Below, one piece after another: positions 44,141 through 53,911 of a stretch of DNA of 64,000 nucleotides (position 1 is the first letter of the stretch; every line of letters begins with the position of its first letter). Made by a program: the position numbers and the translations under genes. The notes beneath the pieces are model-generated. The model was not told where the DNA came from and ran no database searches. It worked only from the letters and a program-made list of their open reading frames with translations. Source of the DNA: Rouxiella badensis (GTDB lineage: Bacteria; Pseudomonadota; Gammaproteobacteria; Enterobacterales; Enterobacteriaceae); the NCBI GenBank assembly GCA_026967495.1, contig CP114060.1, forward strand, positions 2,356,001 through 2,420,000, in the 5' to 3' direction.

Positions 44141-44271
44141 CACGGTCTTGCTAATAATCGGCGGCCGATTATGAAGCCTTCTTATGATGGGGTGTTCCTG
44201 CTATCTCGCTCGAGAGTTTTTGCTACAATCCGCGCCTAAAATTACTCATGACGAGCAGAAATAGGGCAAAG

Positions 44272-45747
44272 ATGGCTCAACAGCATACAAAAAATCAGCA
44301 GGTGGCTCCCACTCTGCGTAGAGAGCTAAAAGCCCGTCACCTCACCATGATAGCCATTGGTGGCTCCATCGGTACGGGGCTATTCGTGGCTTCGGGTGCA
44401 ACGGTTTCTCAGGCAGGTCCCGGCGGGGCGCTGCTCTCCTACATGTTAATTGGTCTGATGGTGTACTTCATCATGACCAGCCTCGGTGAACTGGCGGCCT
44501 TTATGCCGGTGGCAGGCTCATTCTCTACTTACGGCGCAAAATACGTCGAAGAAGGCTTTGGTTTCGCACTCGGCTGGAACTACTGGTACAACTGGGCGGT
44601 GACCATTGCCGTTGAACTGGTCGCGTCACAGCTGGTGATGAACTATTGGTTCCCTCATACCCCAGGTTGGATCTGGAGTGCGCTGTTCCTCGGCGTGATC
44701 TTCCTGCTCAACTATATTTCGGTGCGCGGTTTTGGTGAGGCCGAATACTGGTTCTCCCTGATTAAAGTGCTGACCGTTATCGTCTTTATCGCCGTTGGCG
44801 TGATGATGATCTTCGGTATTATGAAAGGTGGCGAGCACGCGGGCTGGCATAACTGGACTATCGGCGATGCGCCGTTTGCCGGTGGCTTTGCCTCGATGAT
44901 TGGCGTGGCGATGATAGCGGGCTTCTCTTTCCAGGGAACCGAACTCATCGGCGTGGCAGCAGGTGAGTCTGAAGATCCGGGCAAGAACATCCCACGTGCG
45001 GTGCGTCAGGTATTCTGGCGTATCCTGCTGTTCTATGTGCTGGCAATTCTGGTTATCAGCCTGATCATTCCTTACACCGATCCGAGCCTGCTGCGTAACG
45101 ACGTGAAGGATATCGGCGTGAGTCCGTTTACGCTGGTGTTCCGCAATGCCGGTCTGCTGTCTGCGGCGGCGGTGATGAACGCGGTTATCCTGACGGCGGT
45201 GCTGTCCGCAGGTAACTCGGGCATGTACGCGTCAACCCGTATGCTCTACAACCTGGCGACCGAAGGCAAGGCACCGCGCATGTTCGCCAAGCTGTCGAAG
45301 GGCGGCGTGCCGCGCAACGCACTGTATGCCACCACCGTGGTGGCGGCGCTGTGCTTCCTGAGTTCGATGTACGGCAATCAGTCGGTCTATATGTGGCTGC
45401 TGAACACCTCGGGCATGACCGGTTTTATCGCCTGGCTAGGTATCGCCATCAGCCATTATCGTTTCCGTCGCGGCTATGTGGCACAGGGGCGTGACCTCAA
45501 TGCGCTGCCTTACCGGTCAGGCCTGTTCCCGCTGGGACCGATTTTTGCCTTCGTGCTGTGTCTTATCATCACGCTAGGTCAGAACTATCAGGCGTTCTTG
45601 CAGGCTAAAATTGACTGGTACGGCGTTGCGGCGACCTATATCGGAATCCCGCTGTTCCTGGTGATTTGGTTTGGTTACAAGCTGACCAGGGGCACTAAGT
45701 TCATCAAGTATCAGGACATGGAATTCCCTGAGACCGAGATTAAATAG
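44272..45747 (+). CDS. lysP: Lysine-specific permease LysP
   Basis: I choose ATG 44272 (491 residues, MAQQHTKNQQ) with AGGGC upstream; E. coli LysP has 489. It has 12 membrane segments and the APC family N-terminal signature RHLTMIAIGGSIGTGLFV. It imports lysine with protons and also controls the pH sensor CadC. Order yeiE-lysP is the E. coli one. Confidence 0.95.
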   Translation: MAQQHTKNQQVAPTLRRELKARHLTMIAIGGSIGTGLFVASGATVSQAGPGGALLSYMLIGLMVYFIMTSLGELAAFMPVAGSFSTYGAKYVEEGFGFALGWNYWYNWAVTIAVELVASQLVMNYWFPHTPGWIWSALFLGVIFLLNYISVRGFGEAEYWFSLIKVLTVIVFIAVGVMMIFGIMKGGEHAGWHNWTIGDAPFAGGFASMIGVAMIAGFSFQGTELIGVAAGESEDPGKNIPRAVRQVFWRILLFYVLAILVISLIIPYTDPSLLRNDVKDIGVSPFTLVFRNAGLLSAAAVMNAVILTAVLSAGNSGMYASTRMLYNLATEGKAPRMFAKLSKGGVPRNALYATTVVAALCFLSSMYGNQSVYMWLLNTSGMTGFIAWLGIAISHYRFRRGYVAQGRDLNALPYRSGLFPLGPIFAFVLCLIITLGQNYQAFLQAKIDWYGVAATYIGIPLFLVIWFGYKLTRGTKFIKYQDMEFPETEIK

Positions 45748-45911
45748 TCGTTTTAACAGAGGCTGATTTGTCCACCGGCCTCTGTCTCTCTCCTCTTTCG
45801 CCAAACGCGCGGGAGAGGGGAGTCATTTCGGGTTACGCTTTGTTACCCCTAAGCCGCTAATTTTACCGTTTTTTGTTAAGCTACAGCGCATCGGCCGCTT
45901 TATACTGGATT

Positions 45912-45924
45912 GATAATAGTTATC
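45912..45924. promoter_or_regulatory. Fur box upstream of FecCD-type permease gene
   Basis: GATAA-TAG-TTATC is a perfect inverted repeat and matches most of the Fur consensus GATAATGATAATCATTATC. It lies about 70 bases upstream of the permease start. Iron repression is therefore likely. Confidence 0.7.
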
Positions 45925-45992
45925 GTTTATATTACTGTTACCTATTGTACCTGCGTTATCTAGCCCTTTTAGCCACGCAGTGCCAAGCGAGA

Positions 45993-47102
45993 ATGAGTGT
46001 AAACATGAGTGCTTCAACCGATCCTCTCCTCAATGTAGCCAGCCACCGTGACGAGCCAACGTTAGACGGCAGCGTGATGGGACGCTACAAAACCATTCTA
46101 CGTCGTCGTCTTTCCCTGATGTTGGTTCTGGTGATCGCTATCTTCGCCTCACTGGTGCTCGACTTTGTGATGGGGCCAGCAGGGCTGTCGCTCGATACGC
46201 TGTGGCAAACTATTTTCCATGCTCAGGCGGCAGACGCGGGGACTCGCGTTATCGTCTGGGATATTCGCATGCCTTACGCCTTGATGGCGGTGGTGGTCGG
46301 CATGTCTTTGGGCCTGGCGGGCGCAGAGATGCAGACTATCCTCAATAACCCGCTGGCAAGCCCCTTCACTCTGGGCGTCTCTTCCGCCGCGGCCTTCGGG
46401 GCTGCGCTGGCTATCGTCCTGAATATCGGTATTCCTGGTATTCCCGACCAGTGGTTTATCTCGGCCAACGCCTTTATCTTTGCGCTGCTCGCCGCGCTGA
46501 TGCTTGACGGTATCACCCGCTGGACGCAGGTTGCCAGCTCAGGCGTGGTGCTGTTTGGTATCGCGCTGGTGTTTACCTTTAACGCACTGGTCTCGCTGAT
46601 GCAGTTTATCGCCTCCGAAGATACCTTGCAGGGATTGGTGTTCTGGACCATGGGCAGTCTGGCGCGCGCGACTTGGATAAAACTGGCGGTCATGGCGGGG
46701 GCTTTCGTGATTCTGCTGCCGCTGTCGATGAAAAGTTCCTGGAAACTGACCGCGCTGCGTCTGGGTGAAGACCGCGCCGTAAGCTTCGGTATTGACGTGC
46801 GTCGTCTGCGTCTCGGCACGCTGCTGCGCATCAGCATTCTCTCTGCGCTGGCGGTGGCGTTCGTCGGGCCTATCGGCTTTATCGGCCTGGTCGCGCCACA
46901 CATTGCGCGCATGATGTTCGGCGAAGACCATCGTTTTTATCTGCCTGCCAGCGCGCTGATTGGCGCACTGGTACTGTCTCTGGCCTCTGTCGCCTCTAAA
47001 AATCTGGTGCCGGGCGTGATTATTCCGGTGGGGATTGTGACCTCGCTGGTCGGTGTACCTTTCTTCCTGAGCATTATTCTGCGCCATAGAGGGACGGTAT
47101 GA
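45993..47102 (+). CDS. FecCD-family ferric siderophore ABC permease
   Basis: Either ATG 45993 or 46005 may be the start (about 366-370 residues). The protein has about nine or ten membrane segments and family motifs GAEMQTILNNPLASPFTLG and FVGPIGFIGLVAPHIARM. It belongs to the BtuC/FecCD permeases for siderophores, heme or cobalamin. A Fur box precedes it. Its stop overlaps the ATPase start by four bases. No substrate-binding protein gene is adjacent. Confidence 0.9.
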   Translation: MSVNMSASTDPLLNVASHRDEPTLDGSVMGRYKTILRRRLSLMLVLVIAIFASLVLDFVMGPAGLSLDTLWQTIFHAQAADAGTRVIVWDIRMPYALMAVVVGMSLGLAGAEMQTILNNPLASPFTLGVSSAAAFGAALAIVLNIGIPGIPDQWFISANAFIFALLAALMLDGITRWTQVASSGVVLFGIALVFTFNALVSLMQFIASEDTLQGLVFWTMGSLARATWIKLAVMAGAFVILLPLSMKSSWKLTALRLGEDRAVSFGIDVRRLRLGTLLRISILSALAVAFVGPIGFIGLVAPHIARMMFGEDHRFYLPASALIGALVLSLASVASKNLVPGVIIPVGIVTSLVGVPFFLSIILRHRGTV

Positions 47103-47947
47103 GCCTTGCAATAGATGACAATGTGATTTCTCTGCAACCTCGCAAAGGTCAAGATGCCGCGCAGGGCCTGCAAATCCGTAACTTTACCGCCGGTTACCCT
47201 AAACGCGCGGTGATAAGCAGTCTCAACGTGCCCAAGCTTCCGCGTGGACAAATCACCGTGCTGCTTGGCCCCAACGGCAGCGGTAAATCCACGCTGCTGC
47301 GCTCGCTCGCCGGTCTGAACCGTGCGCAGGGTGAGATGATTCTCGACGGTCACGACCTGATGAAAATGCCGTTTGCCAAGCGCGCCGAGCAGGTGGTGTA
47401 TCTGCCTCAGTCGCTGCCGGCGGGTGTGCATCTGCACGTTTTAGAGTCGATCATTGTGGCTCAACGCGCATCGGGTGGCTTTGCACATCAGGCGCAGACC
47501 ACCTCGCAGGTGATGGAGTTGCTGAAACTGCTGGGTATTGAACATCTGGCGCTGAGATATCTGGATCAGCTTTCCGGCGGTCAAAAGCAGCTGGTGGGGC
47601 TGGCGCAGTCGCTGATTCGTCAACCTTCGCTGCTGTTGCTCGATGAACCCCTGAGCGCGTTGGATTTGAATTACCAGTTCCACGTGATGGACCTGGTGCG
47701 CCGCGAGACGCGTAAAAGAAACATTATTACCGTGGTTGTGGTGCATGATATCAACATCGCGCTGCGTCACGGCGACAACGTACTGATGCTCAAAGACGGT
47801 CAACTGATTGCCGACGGCAAGCCCGAAGAGGTGATTACCGCCGAGAGTCTGGCGAAGGTCTATGGCGTGAGAGGGCGTATCGAACGCTGCTCGCAGGGTA
47901 CGCCGCAAATTCTGATCGACGGTCTGGTGGCTACGCCAACTATCTGA
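47099..47947 (+). CDS. Ferric siderophore ABC transporter ATPase
   Basis: The 282-residue ATPase has Walker A GPNGSGKS, signature LSGGQKQLV, Walker B LLLLDEPLSALD and a switch histidine in VVHDIN. It is of the FecE/FhuC class and pairs with the upstream permease by a four-base overlap. The substrate is presumably a ferric siderophore, inferred from the Fur box and family. Confidence 0.9.
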   Translation: MSLAIDDNVISLQPRKGQDAAQGLQIRNFTAGYPKRAVISSLNVPKLPRGQITVLLGPNGSGKSTLLRSLAGLNRAQGEMILDGHDLMKMPFAKRAEQVVYLPQSLPAGVHLHVLESIIVAQRASGGFAHQAQTTSQVMELLKLLGIEHLALRYLDQLSGGQKQLVGLAQSLIRQPSLLLLDEPLSALDLNYQFHVMDLVRRETRKRNIITVVVVHDINIALRHGDNVLMLKDGQLIADGKPEEVITAESLAKVYGVRGRIERCSQGTPQILIDGLVATPTI

Positions 47948-47951
47948 TTGC

Positions 47952-47981
47952 AAAAGGCTCCTCGCCGTGAGGAGCCTTTTT
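47952..47981. terminator. Bidirectional terminator between ABC loci
   Basis: AAAAGGCTCCTC and GAGGAGCCTTTTT form a long perfect stem over a five-base loop, between convergent operons. Confidence 0.93.
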
Positions 47982-47986
47982 ATTGA

Positions 47987-48982
47987 CTATCTTTTCTGAA
48001 TATAGGTCAGCGCGAGCGCAATCGCCAGCACCAGTCCCTTAATGATATCCATCGCGTAGTAAGGCACCGAGAGCATCACCAGTCCGTTTTGCAGCACGCC
48101 GAGGATAACCGCGCCGAGCAGGGTACCCAGAGCATTTGGCTTGCCTGAACCGGCCAACGAGAAGCCGATATAGGCTGCCGCGACTGCGTCCATCAGATAG
48201 CCGCCACCGGCGTTAACCTGTGATGAGCCGATGCGCGAAGCGAGCAAAATCCCCCGGCCCCGGCCAGCACGGACGACATTAGATAGGCAATCACGCGATA
48301 GCGAGCGGTGCGGATCCCGGCCAGACGTGCGGCCAGCGGGTTGCCGCCGATGGCGTACATACGTCGGCCGTGCTTGGTCAGCGACATAAACAGCTGAACG
48401 GCGACGGTCACCACCAGCATCACGATGACAATAACCGGCACCTGACCTAGCAGGCTGAAGACCGCCGGCACCGTGCCTTCGGCCATGTCGCCGCTCGGCA
48501 TCAGCATGTTTTCGGTGATTGACCCGCCGAAGCTGTAGGTCATCGCCGCACCCTGAATCACGAACAGACTGGCGAGCGTGGCCAGCATGTCAGGGATTTT
48601 GAGGATAACAATCAGGAAGGCGTTGAACAGCCCTACCAGCAGGCACAGCGACAGCGTAATGGCGATCGCCTCAACGGTGCCGAAGCCGTGCCAGACGAAC
48701 ATCGAGATCACCAGCGCGTTGGCCAGCGACGCGGTCGATCCGACCGAAAGGTCGAAGCCGCCCACTGACAGCGACAGCGATACGCCGATGGCGATCACCG
48801 TCACTATTGCGATGGATCGCATGATGTTGATGATGTTCGACATCTCGAGGAAGTTGCTGGAAGAAAGACCAAACAGTGCGATCAGCGCCACCACGGTGAG
48901 CAACATTCCCCACTTATAAAGAAATTCGAAAATATGATGACGCCAGGGTTGCGGCGCGTTCAAGGGGTGTTCTGTTGCTCAC
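47987..48982 (-). pseudogene. RbsC-type sugar ABC permease, frameshifted
   Basis: Two minus-strand frames cover a ribose/AI-2-type permease with about ten membrane segments and the motif GGFDLSVGS. One base is missing in a run of five C at 48251-48255; with six, the frame reads SSVLAGAGGILLASRIGSSQVNAGGGY. The best start is GTG at 48982, overlapping the ATPase stop and preceded by GGAGGA. It needs a second correction (one C fewer in CCCC) to give MSNRTPLNAPQPWRHH. A TTG at 48963 is the only start in the present frame. Full length would be about 331 residues. Substrate unknown. Confidence 0.85.
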
Positions 48983-50493
48983 GCGGGGGTTCCTCCGGTT
49001 GAATAATCTAAAAGGGTCTGTTCGTCGACGTCGGCGGCGTTAAGCTCGGCGACGATGCGACCATCCCAAAGTACTAAAATTCGGTCACACAGTCCGACCA
49101 GTTCGGCGAACTCGCCCGAAGCATAAATGATGCCTTTTCCCTGTTGTGCCAGTCCATCAATCAGCCTGAAGACGTCCTGCTTGGCGCGAATGTCGACGCC
49201 TTTGGTCGGTTCATCGAAGATAAGGATCTGGCTCTCGCTGCGCAGCCATTTACCGATTGCGACCTTCTGCTGATTCCCCCCGAGAGGCGAGCCAGCTTCT
49301 GCAACGGTCCTGAGGCGCGGATCCCCAGACGGGTGATTATCTCTTTGGCCCAGCTCAGTGAGGCCGCGCGGTTGAATATGCCCAGCGTCGAGAAGCTGTT
49401 GTCGGCGGCAACGCTGAGGTTCATGGGGATATCTTCATCGATAAAGACGCCTTCTTTACGGCGCTCCTCCGGCACCAGCGCGATGCCTTGCTCCACCGAC
49501 AGATACGGTTCGCTCGGTTTCCACGCCTTGCCGTAGAGCCTCGCCGTGGTCAACCCGGCTTGGTGACGCTCCGAACAGCGCCTTACAGAGTTCGGTTTTA
49601 CCGGCCCCCGCCAGACCGGCTATACCGAGGATTTCGCCGCGATGCAGCGTGAGGCTGATGTCGCGCAGCTTGTGTTTATCGTGCAGTCCTTTGATTTTAA
49701 GCAGCGTTTCACCGCCGTGCGCGGGGCGGCGAGCGGGGTAGATATCGTTAATCTGGTGACCAATCATCTTTTCGATGATGTGCTCATTGGTGAGGCCCCG
49801 CATGCTGTCATCGCTCACCAGACGCCCGTCGCGCAGCACGGTCATGCGGTCGCAGATATCCCGCAGTTCATGAATGCGATGGGAGATAAACACCACCGCC
49901 ATTCCTTCGTCACGCAGGCGACGCACCAGTGCAAACAGGCGCTCGCTCTCGGCGTGGTCGAGCGGGGCGGTCGGTTCATCGAGGATCAGAAAACGGCATT
50001 GATGCGACAGCGCGCGCGCCAGTAAAATCAGCTGTTTCTCGGCCAGCGTGCAGTTTTCGATGCGCTCACGAAGGTTAATCTTGAGACCCAGCTGCTGAGT
50101 AAGCTCTTGCGCACTTTGGTAAATTTTCGACCAGTGATGCAGATGCCCGGCTTCTGAAAGCTCGTCGAGCATGATGTTTTCCGCCACGTTGAGCGTGGGG
50201 ATCAGCGCAATGTCGACCTCCTGCTGCACCAGATGAATCCCTTGTTCACGCGCGTGATGCGGCTGCGAAATCGTGACCGGTTTTCCGTCAATGATTATCT
50301 GGCCGCTGTAGTGACTGTAAGCCCCTGAAAGTACGGCCATCAGGGTAGATTTGCCAGCACCGTTGGCGCCCACCAGCGCATGCACCGCGCCCCCTTCGAG
50401 CGTGAAGTCCACCTGATGCAGCGCAGAAAAGCCGCCAAATGAAATTGAGATATTACGCATCTCCAGGCGTGAAGAAAGCGGTGGCGAACTCAC
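48979..50493 (-). pseudogene. RbsA-type sugar ABC ATPase, frameshifted twice
   Basis: The frame starts with GTG at 50493 and encodes two tandem ATPase domains as in RbsA/MglA. The first has GANGAGKST and VxLxEKQLILLARAL; the second has GLAGAGKTE. One extra G near 49554-49556 shifts the frame after FGASPSR; one missing G in six (49276-49281) shifts it again at LSGG. Corrected, it continues LSGGNQQKVAIGKWL...DEPTKGVDIRAK and ends ...DYSTGGTPA at 48979. Full length would be about 505 residues. No periplasmic binding protein gene is found next to it. The sugar is unknown. Confidence 0.85.
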
Positions 50494-50709
50494 GGTGAGA
50501 AACCCTTATTAGAATTGATAGCGGTGAAAATAGTTAGCCGGTGAAACCGTCACTAAAAAAATTAAGCAGAAATTTGTATCACAGACAGGGATTTAAGCAA
50601 CGAACTTAAGGATATAAGGTGGGAGGAATCATTATAAGGTAGGGCTTTTAAGAGGCTTTTAATTGCAAATAAGTTCTTTGGGATCAATAGCAGACGCTTC
50701 GCTTATAAA

Positions 50710-50758
50710 GCGGCTGCCCTTGACCTAAAAAACCTTAAGTCAGGTCAAGGGCAGCCGC
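50710..50758. repeat. 17-base perfect inverted repeat
   Basis: Arms GCGGCTGCCCTTGACCT and its exact complement enclose a 15-base loop that contains AAAAAACC and AAGT. It lies just downstream of the PuuD-like gene on its transcribed strand and may act as a terminator (TTTATAAG follows), but the arms are unusually long and GC-rich. I saw no second copy in the window. Confidence 0.6.
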
Positions 50759-50776
50759 CCTGTAATTATGAAAATT

Positions 50777-51585
50777 CTAAATTTTCAAAAGCTCATGCCT
50801 CTCCCGACATGCCGCAATAAAGGCTTCAAAAAGCTTTTTGGATACCGGATCCGTCAGGCTATGCCACTCCGGGTGCCACTGCACACCGAGCGCAAAGGGG
50901 TGGTGGCGCACGCTGACCGCCTCAACCAGATTGTCCGGCGCCACGGCCTCAATGGTAAGGCTTGCGCCCAAGCGTTTTGCCCCCTGACCGTGCAGCGAGT
51001 TAACCTCGAAACGTTGATAATCAGGCAAAAGCTCCGAAAGCAGGCCACCGGGTTTGATTTCAACCGGGTGCACCAGATCATACTGGTTGTCGTGAGGAAG
51101 ATGAGTGTCTTCGCGGTGATCCATATAGCCCGGCTGTTCGTGAACTTTACGGTACAACGTGCCACCTGTGGCAACCACCAGCTCCTGCATGCCGCGACAG
51201 GCGGCGAAAAGAGGGATTTTTTCTCCAGCGTGGCTTTTATCAGCGCGATGCTCAGCTTGTCGCGTCCGGGGTCAGCCAGCGCCTCGACGCCTTCTTCCCC
51301 ATAAAGATGAGGTTCAATATTGCTCGGGCTGCCGGTAAGAAAAATACCGTCAACGCGCGAAAGAATACTTTCGAGGGCGCCTTCACGCGAGGCCAGTTCG
51401 TGGGGAAGAGCGATAGGGAATCCGTCGGCATTAAAGATTGCGTCGAGATATTTCTCATGGACCGTCAGCGCCGGGTTTTCATCGATAGTGTTTTCACACA
51501 TTACGACGCCGATAACCGGACGATAGGCCGCCTCAGACGTGCTCAGCGCTTCTTTGCTTTCTAAAGTGAAAGAAATATTGTCCAT
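50777..51585 (-). pseudogene. PuuD-like class I glutamine amidotransferase (peptidase C26), frameshifted
   Basis: The N-terminal frame reads MDNISFTLESKEALSTSEAAYRP...IFLTGSPSNIEPHLYG. It breaks in a run of six T at 51217-51222 (A in sense). With seven it reads EKKIPLFAACRGMQELVVA, which restores the nucleophile cysteine (ACRGMQE), and the later part has the GVQWHPEW His/Glu motif. About 269 residues. The closest family is gamma-glutamyl-GABA hydrolase (PuuD), which releases GABA in the gamma-glutamylated putrescine pathway. It is divergent from a PuuA-like synthetase. Confidence 0.85.
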
Positions 51586-51973
51586 TTTACCGCCCCTGTG
51601 AGTTGATTAAAATGCTGATAGCCTTCCTATTGTTCCGCTTTCGCCCAACAAAAGTGACTTTTTTTATCCGTTTATTTTAAAACTTAGCAGCCTGAAGAAG
51701 CATGATCAAACGGAAGTGTTAATAGGATGTTGCAGTTGCAAGGGCTGTATGCAGAGGTTAAGGTTTTTAAGTCGGCAATCTTAAGGTCGCCTACATAGTC
51801 TATATTTATAGTGCATTTACATTATTAAGATCGGTTTAAACGGATTTTTTATCTTCTCTTTGGCACCTTTAATCGCGGGAATACAGCAATTGAACAGAGC
51901 GAATTAACGTTGGCGTACATTACCATGAGGGTAATGTGTTAGACGCCAGTCACATGCAAACGGCGGAAATCCT
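51586..51973. other. Divergent regulatory region of PuuD-like and PuuA-like genes
   Basis: These 388 bases are AT-rich and hold no gene. A perfect 8-base inverted repeat (ACATTACC-N5-GGTAATGT) lies near the PuuA-like start. The PuuR operator known from E. coli was not seen. Confidence 0.5.
51917..51937. promoter_or_regulatory. Perfect palindrome upstream of PuuA-like gene
   Basis: ACATTACC and GGTAATGT face each other over ATGAG, 36 bases before the start codon. Position and symmetry suggest a repressor operator; the regulator is unknown. Confidence 0.5.
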
Positions 51974-53409
51974 ATGCAAGCAATTGACCTGATTACTCAA
52001 AACATCGAAGTTGAAGACTTCGCGATTCAAGGCGAAGAGAAGCGAAGCAGCGCGTTCCAGGATGAAGTGTCTCAGTACCTGGAGCGTCACCCACTAACTC
52101 AGCACGTTGATGTTCTCCTCACTGATTTAAATGGTACTTTTCGCGGTAAACGCATCCCTCTCTCTGCGCTTCGAAAAATCGAAAAAGGCTGTTATTTCCC
52201 GGCTTCCGTCTTCGCGATGGACATTTTAGGAAACGTAGTGGAAGAAGCGGGTCTCGGCCAAGAGCTGGGTGAACCCGACCGCATCTGCCTGCCTATCCCC
52301 GGCACGCTGACACCTTCCGCCTCCGACCCCGAACATATCGGGCAGTTGCTGTTGACCATGCTTGACGAAGATGGCACTCCCTTTGACGTTGAACCCCGCA
52401 ATGTGTTGAACCATATCTGGCAAACATTGCGCCAACGGGGCCTGTTCCCGGTGGTAGCGGTAGAGTTGGAGTTCTATCTGCTCGACAGGCAGCGCGATGC
52501 AGAGGGCGCATTGCAGCCACCCTGCACCCCGGAACGCAGGACCGCAACATACAGAATCAGGTTTATTCTTTGGATAATCTTGACCATTTCGCTGCAGTCT
52601 TGAGCGACATTGACCGGCTGGCGCACATTCAGGGACTCCCGGCCGATGGCGCCGTGGCAGAGTCCTCCCCGGGTCAATTTGAGGTCAATCTGCATCATAC
52701 AGAAAATATTCTTAGCGCCTGCGATCACGCGCTGGCGCTGAAAAGACTGGTGCGCCTGGTGGCCGAAAATCACGAGATGGACGCCACCTTTATGGCCAAA
52801 CCTTATGACGAGTACGCCGGTAGCGGCATGCATATTCACCTCAGTATTCTGGACGACAACGGCAAAAACCTGTTCTCCAACGAAGAAGAGGGTAAGGACT
52901 CGGCGCTGATGAAACGAGCGCTGGCAGGAATGATTGCCATGATGCCCGCTTCGATGGCGGTATTGGCTCCCAATATCAACGCCTTCCGCCGCTTCCAGCC
53001 CGGTATGTATGTACCTACCCAAGCCTCGTGGGGCCACAATAATCGTACCGTTGCGCTACGAGTGCCGTGCAGCGATGCCAAAAATCACCGCGTGGAGTAT
53101 CGCGTAGCAGGCGCTGACGCCAACCCGTATCTGGTGGTCGCCACGGTGCTGGCCGGTGTTCTGTACGGATTAGACAACATTTTGCCGCTGCCTGAGCCGG
53201 TGACCGGCAACGGTCTGGAGCAGGAAGGGTTCCCGTTGCCTATCCGCCAAAGTGACGCGCTGCAAGAATTTGACCAACAAACCGAACTCAAACGTTATTT
53301 GGGCGAGCGATTCAGCCATGTTTATCACCGCTGCAAATCTGATGAATTACTTCAGTTTGAACGCCGTGTAACAGAAACAGAAATTGATTGGATGCTAAAA
53401 AATGCCTGA
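51974..53409 (+). pseudogene. PuuA-like gamma-glutamylpolyamine synthetase (glutamine synthetase family), frameshifted
   Basis: The first frame gives the beta-grasp domain (VDVLLTDLNGTFRGKRIP, GCYFPASVFAMDI) and the start of the catalytic domain. A missing C near 52536 breaks it; restoring it gives ...TPERQDRNIQNQVYSLDNLDHFAAVLSD and joins the second frame. That frame has the catalytic GS stretches FEVNLHHTENI, AKPYDEYAGSGMHIH and NRTVALRVP. About 478 residues, closer to PuuA than to GlnA. PuuA ligates glutamate to putrescine or a similar amine as the first step of amine catabolism. The rest of a Puu pathway is not in the window apart from the hydrolase and PlaP. Confidence 0.85.
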
Positions 53410-53715
53410 TTTATTAGATGATTGCCTCAGCTTTTCGTCGACATGATGTTCATTTTTACCTTACTGTCCGTTGGGTCAGTCGGGAAATTAAGAAAATAAA
53501 TTGTCGAGTTAAGCCCGCAATATCTTGAAATAAGGCCGAGTCTTGGTGCAAAATAGCGGCCATGCAAAATAACCGACGCCTAAACGCGCCGGTTATTTTT
53601 TTTGCATGGTTTTTTACACTAATCCAACAGAGGCCGGACCCAGATCCGGATAGATAACCAGATTTCGTGCGCGACCCCCAATTAATAAACGGTCGGCACT
53701 ATGAGGAAATGTAAG
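53410..53715. other. Gap between PuuA-like gene and the plaP leader ORF
   Basis: It holds a hairpin terminator at 53568-53603 and the probable promoter region for plaP. I see nothing else. Confidence 0.5.
53568..53603 (+). terminator. Terminator downstream of PuuA-like gene
   Basis: AATAACCG-A-CGC pairs with GCG-C-CGGTTATT over a short loop and is followed by eight T. It lies about 160 bases after the synthetase stop. Confidence 0.8.
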
Positions 53716-53897
53716 ATGGGGCAATTTTTCAAACCTGTACCGGTTCCTTCCGGTGTTGCTTTCCACCGTGCACAACAGCACGCCGCCTTCTCGCCATGCG
53801 TCAGCAACGTGAGGATGAATCCCCCATTTTTATCATCGAGCAGTATCCCCAGTACCTTGCTGAATCAGGCCGTAGCACGCCAGAATGTTGCAGGTAA
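53716..53897 (+). CDS. Small leader ORF upstream of plaP (YoeI-like start), probably frameshifted
   Basis: ATG 53716 has AGGAA seven bases upstream and opens MGQFFKPVPVPSGVAFHRA. In the present frame it runs past the plaP start. In the adjoining frame from 53796 MRQQREDESPIFIIEQYPQY runs to a TAA at 53895, 14 bases before plaP ATG and just ahead of its GGGGAGG site. One base added near 53789 would join the two into about 61 residues. As I recall, E. coli YoeI, a tiny protein encoded upstream of plaP, also begins MGQFF. The joined reading is inference. Confidence 0.45.
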
Positions 53898-53911
53898 GGG
53901 GAGGCTGAACC

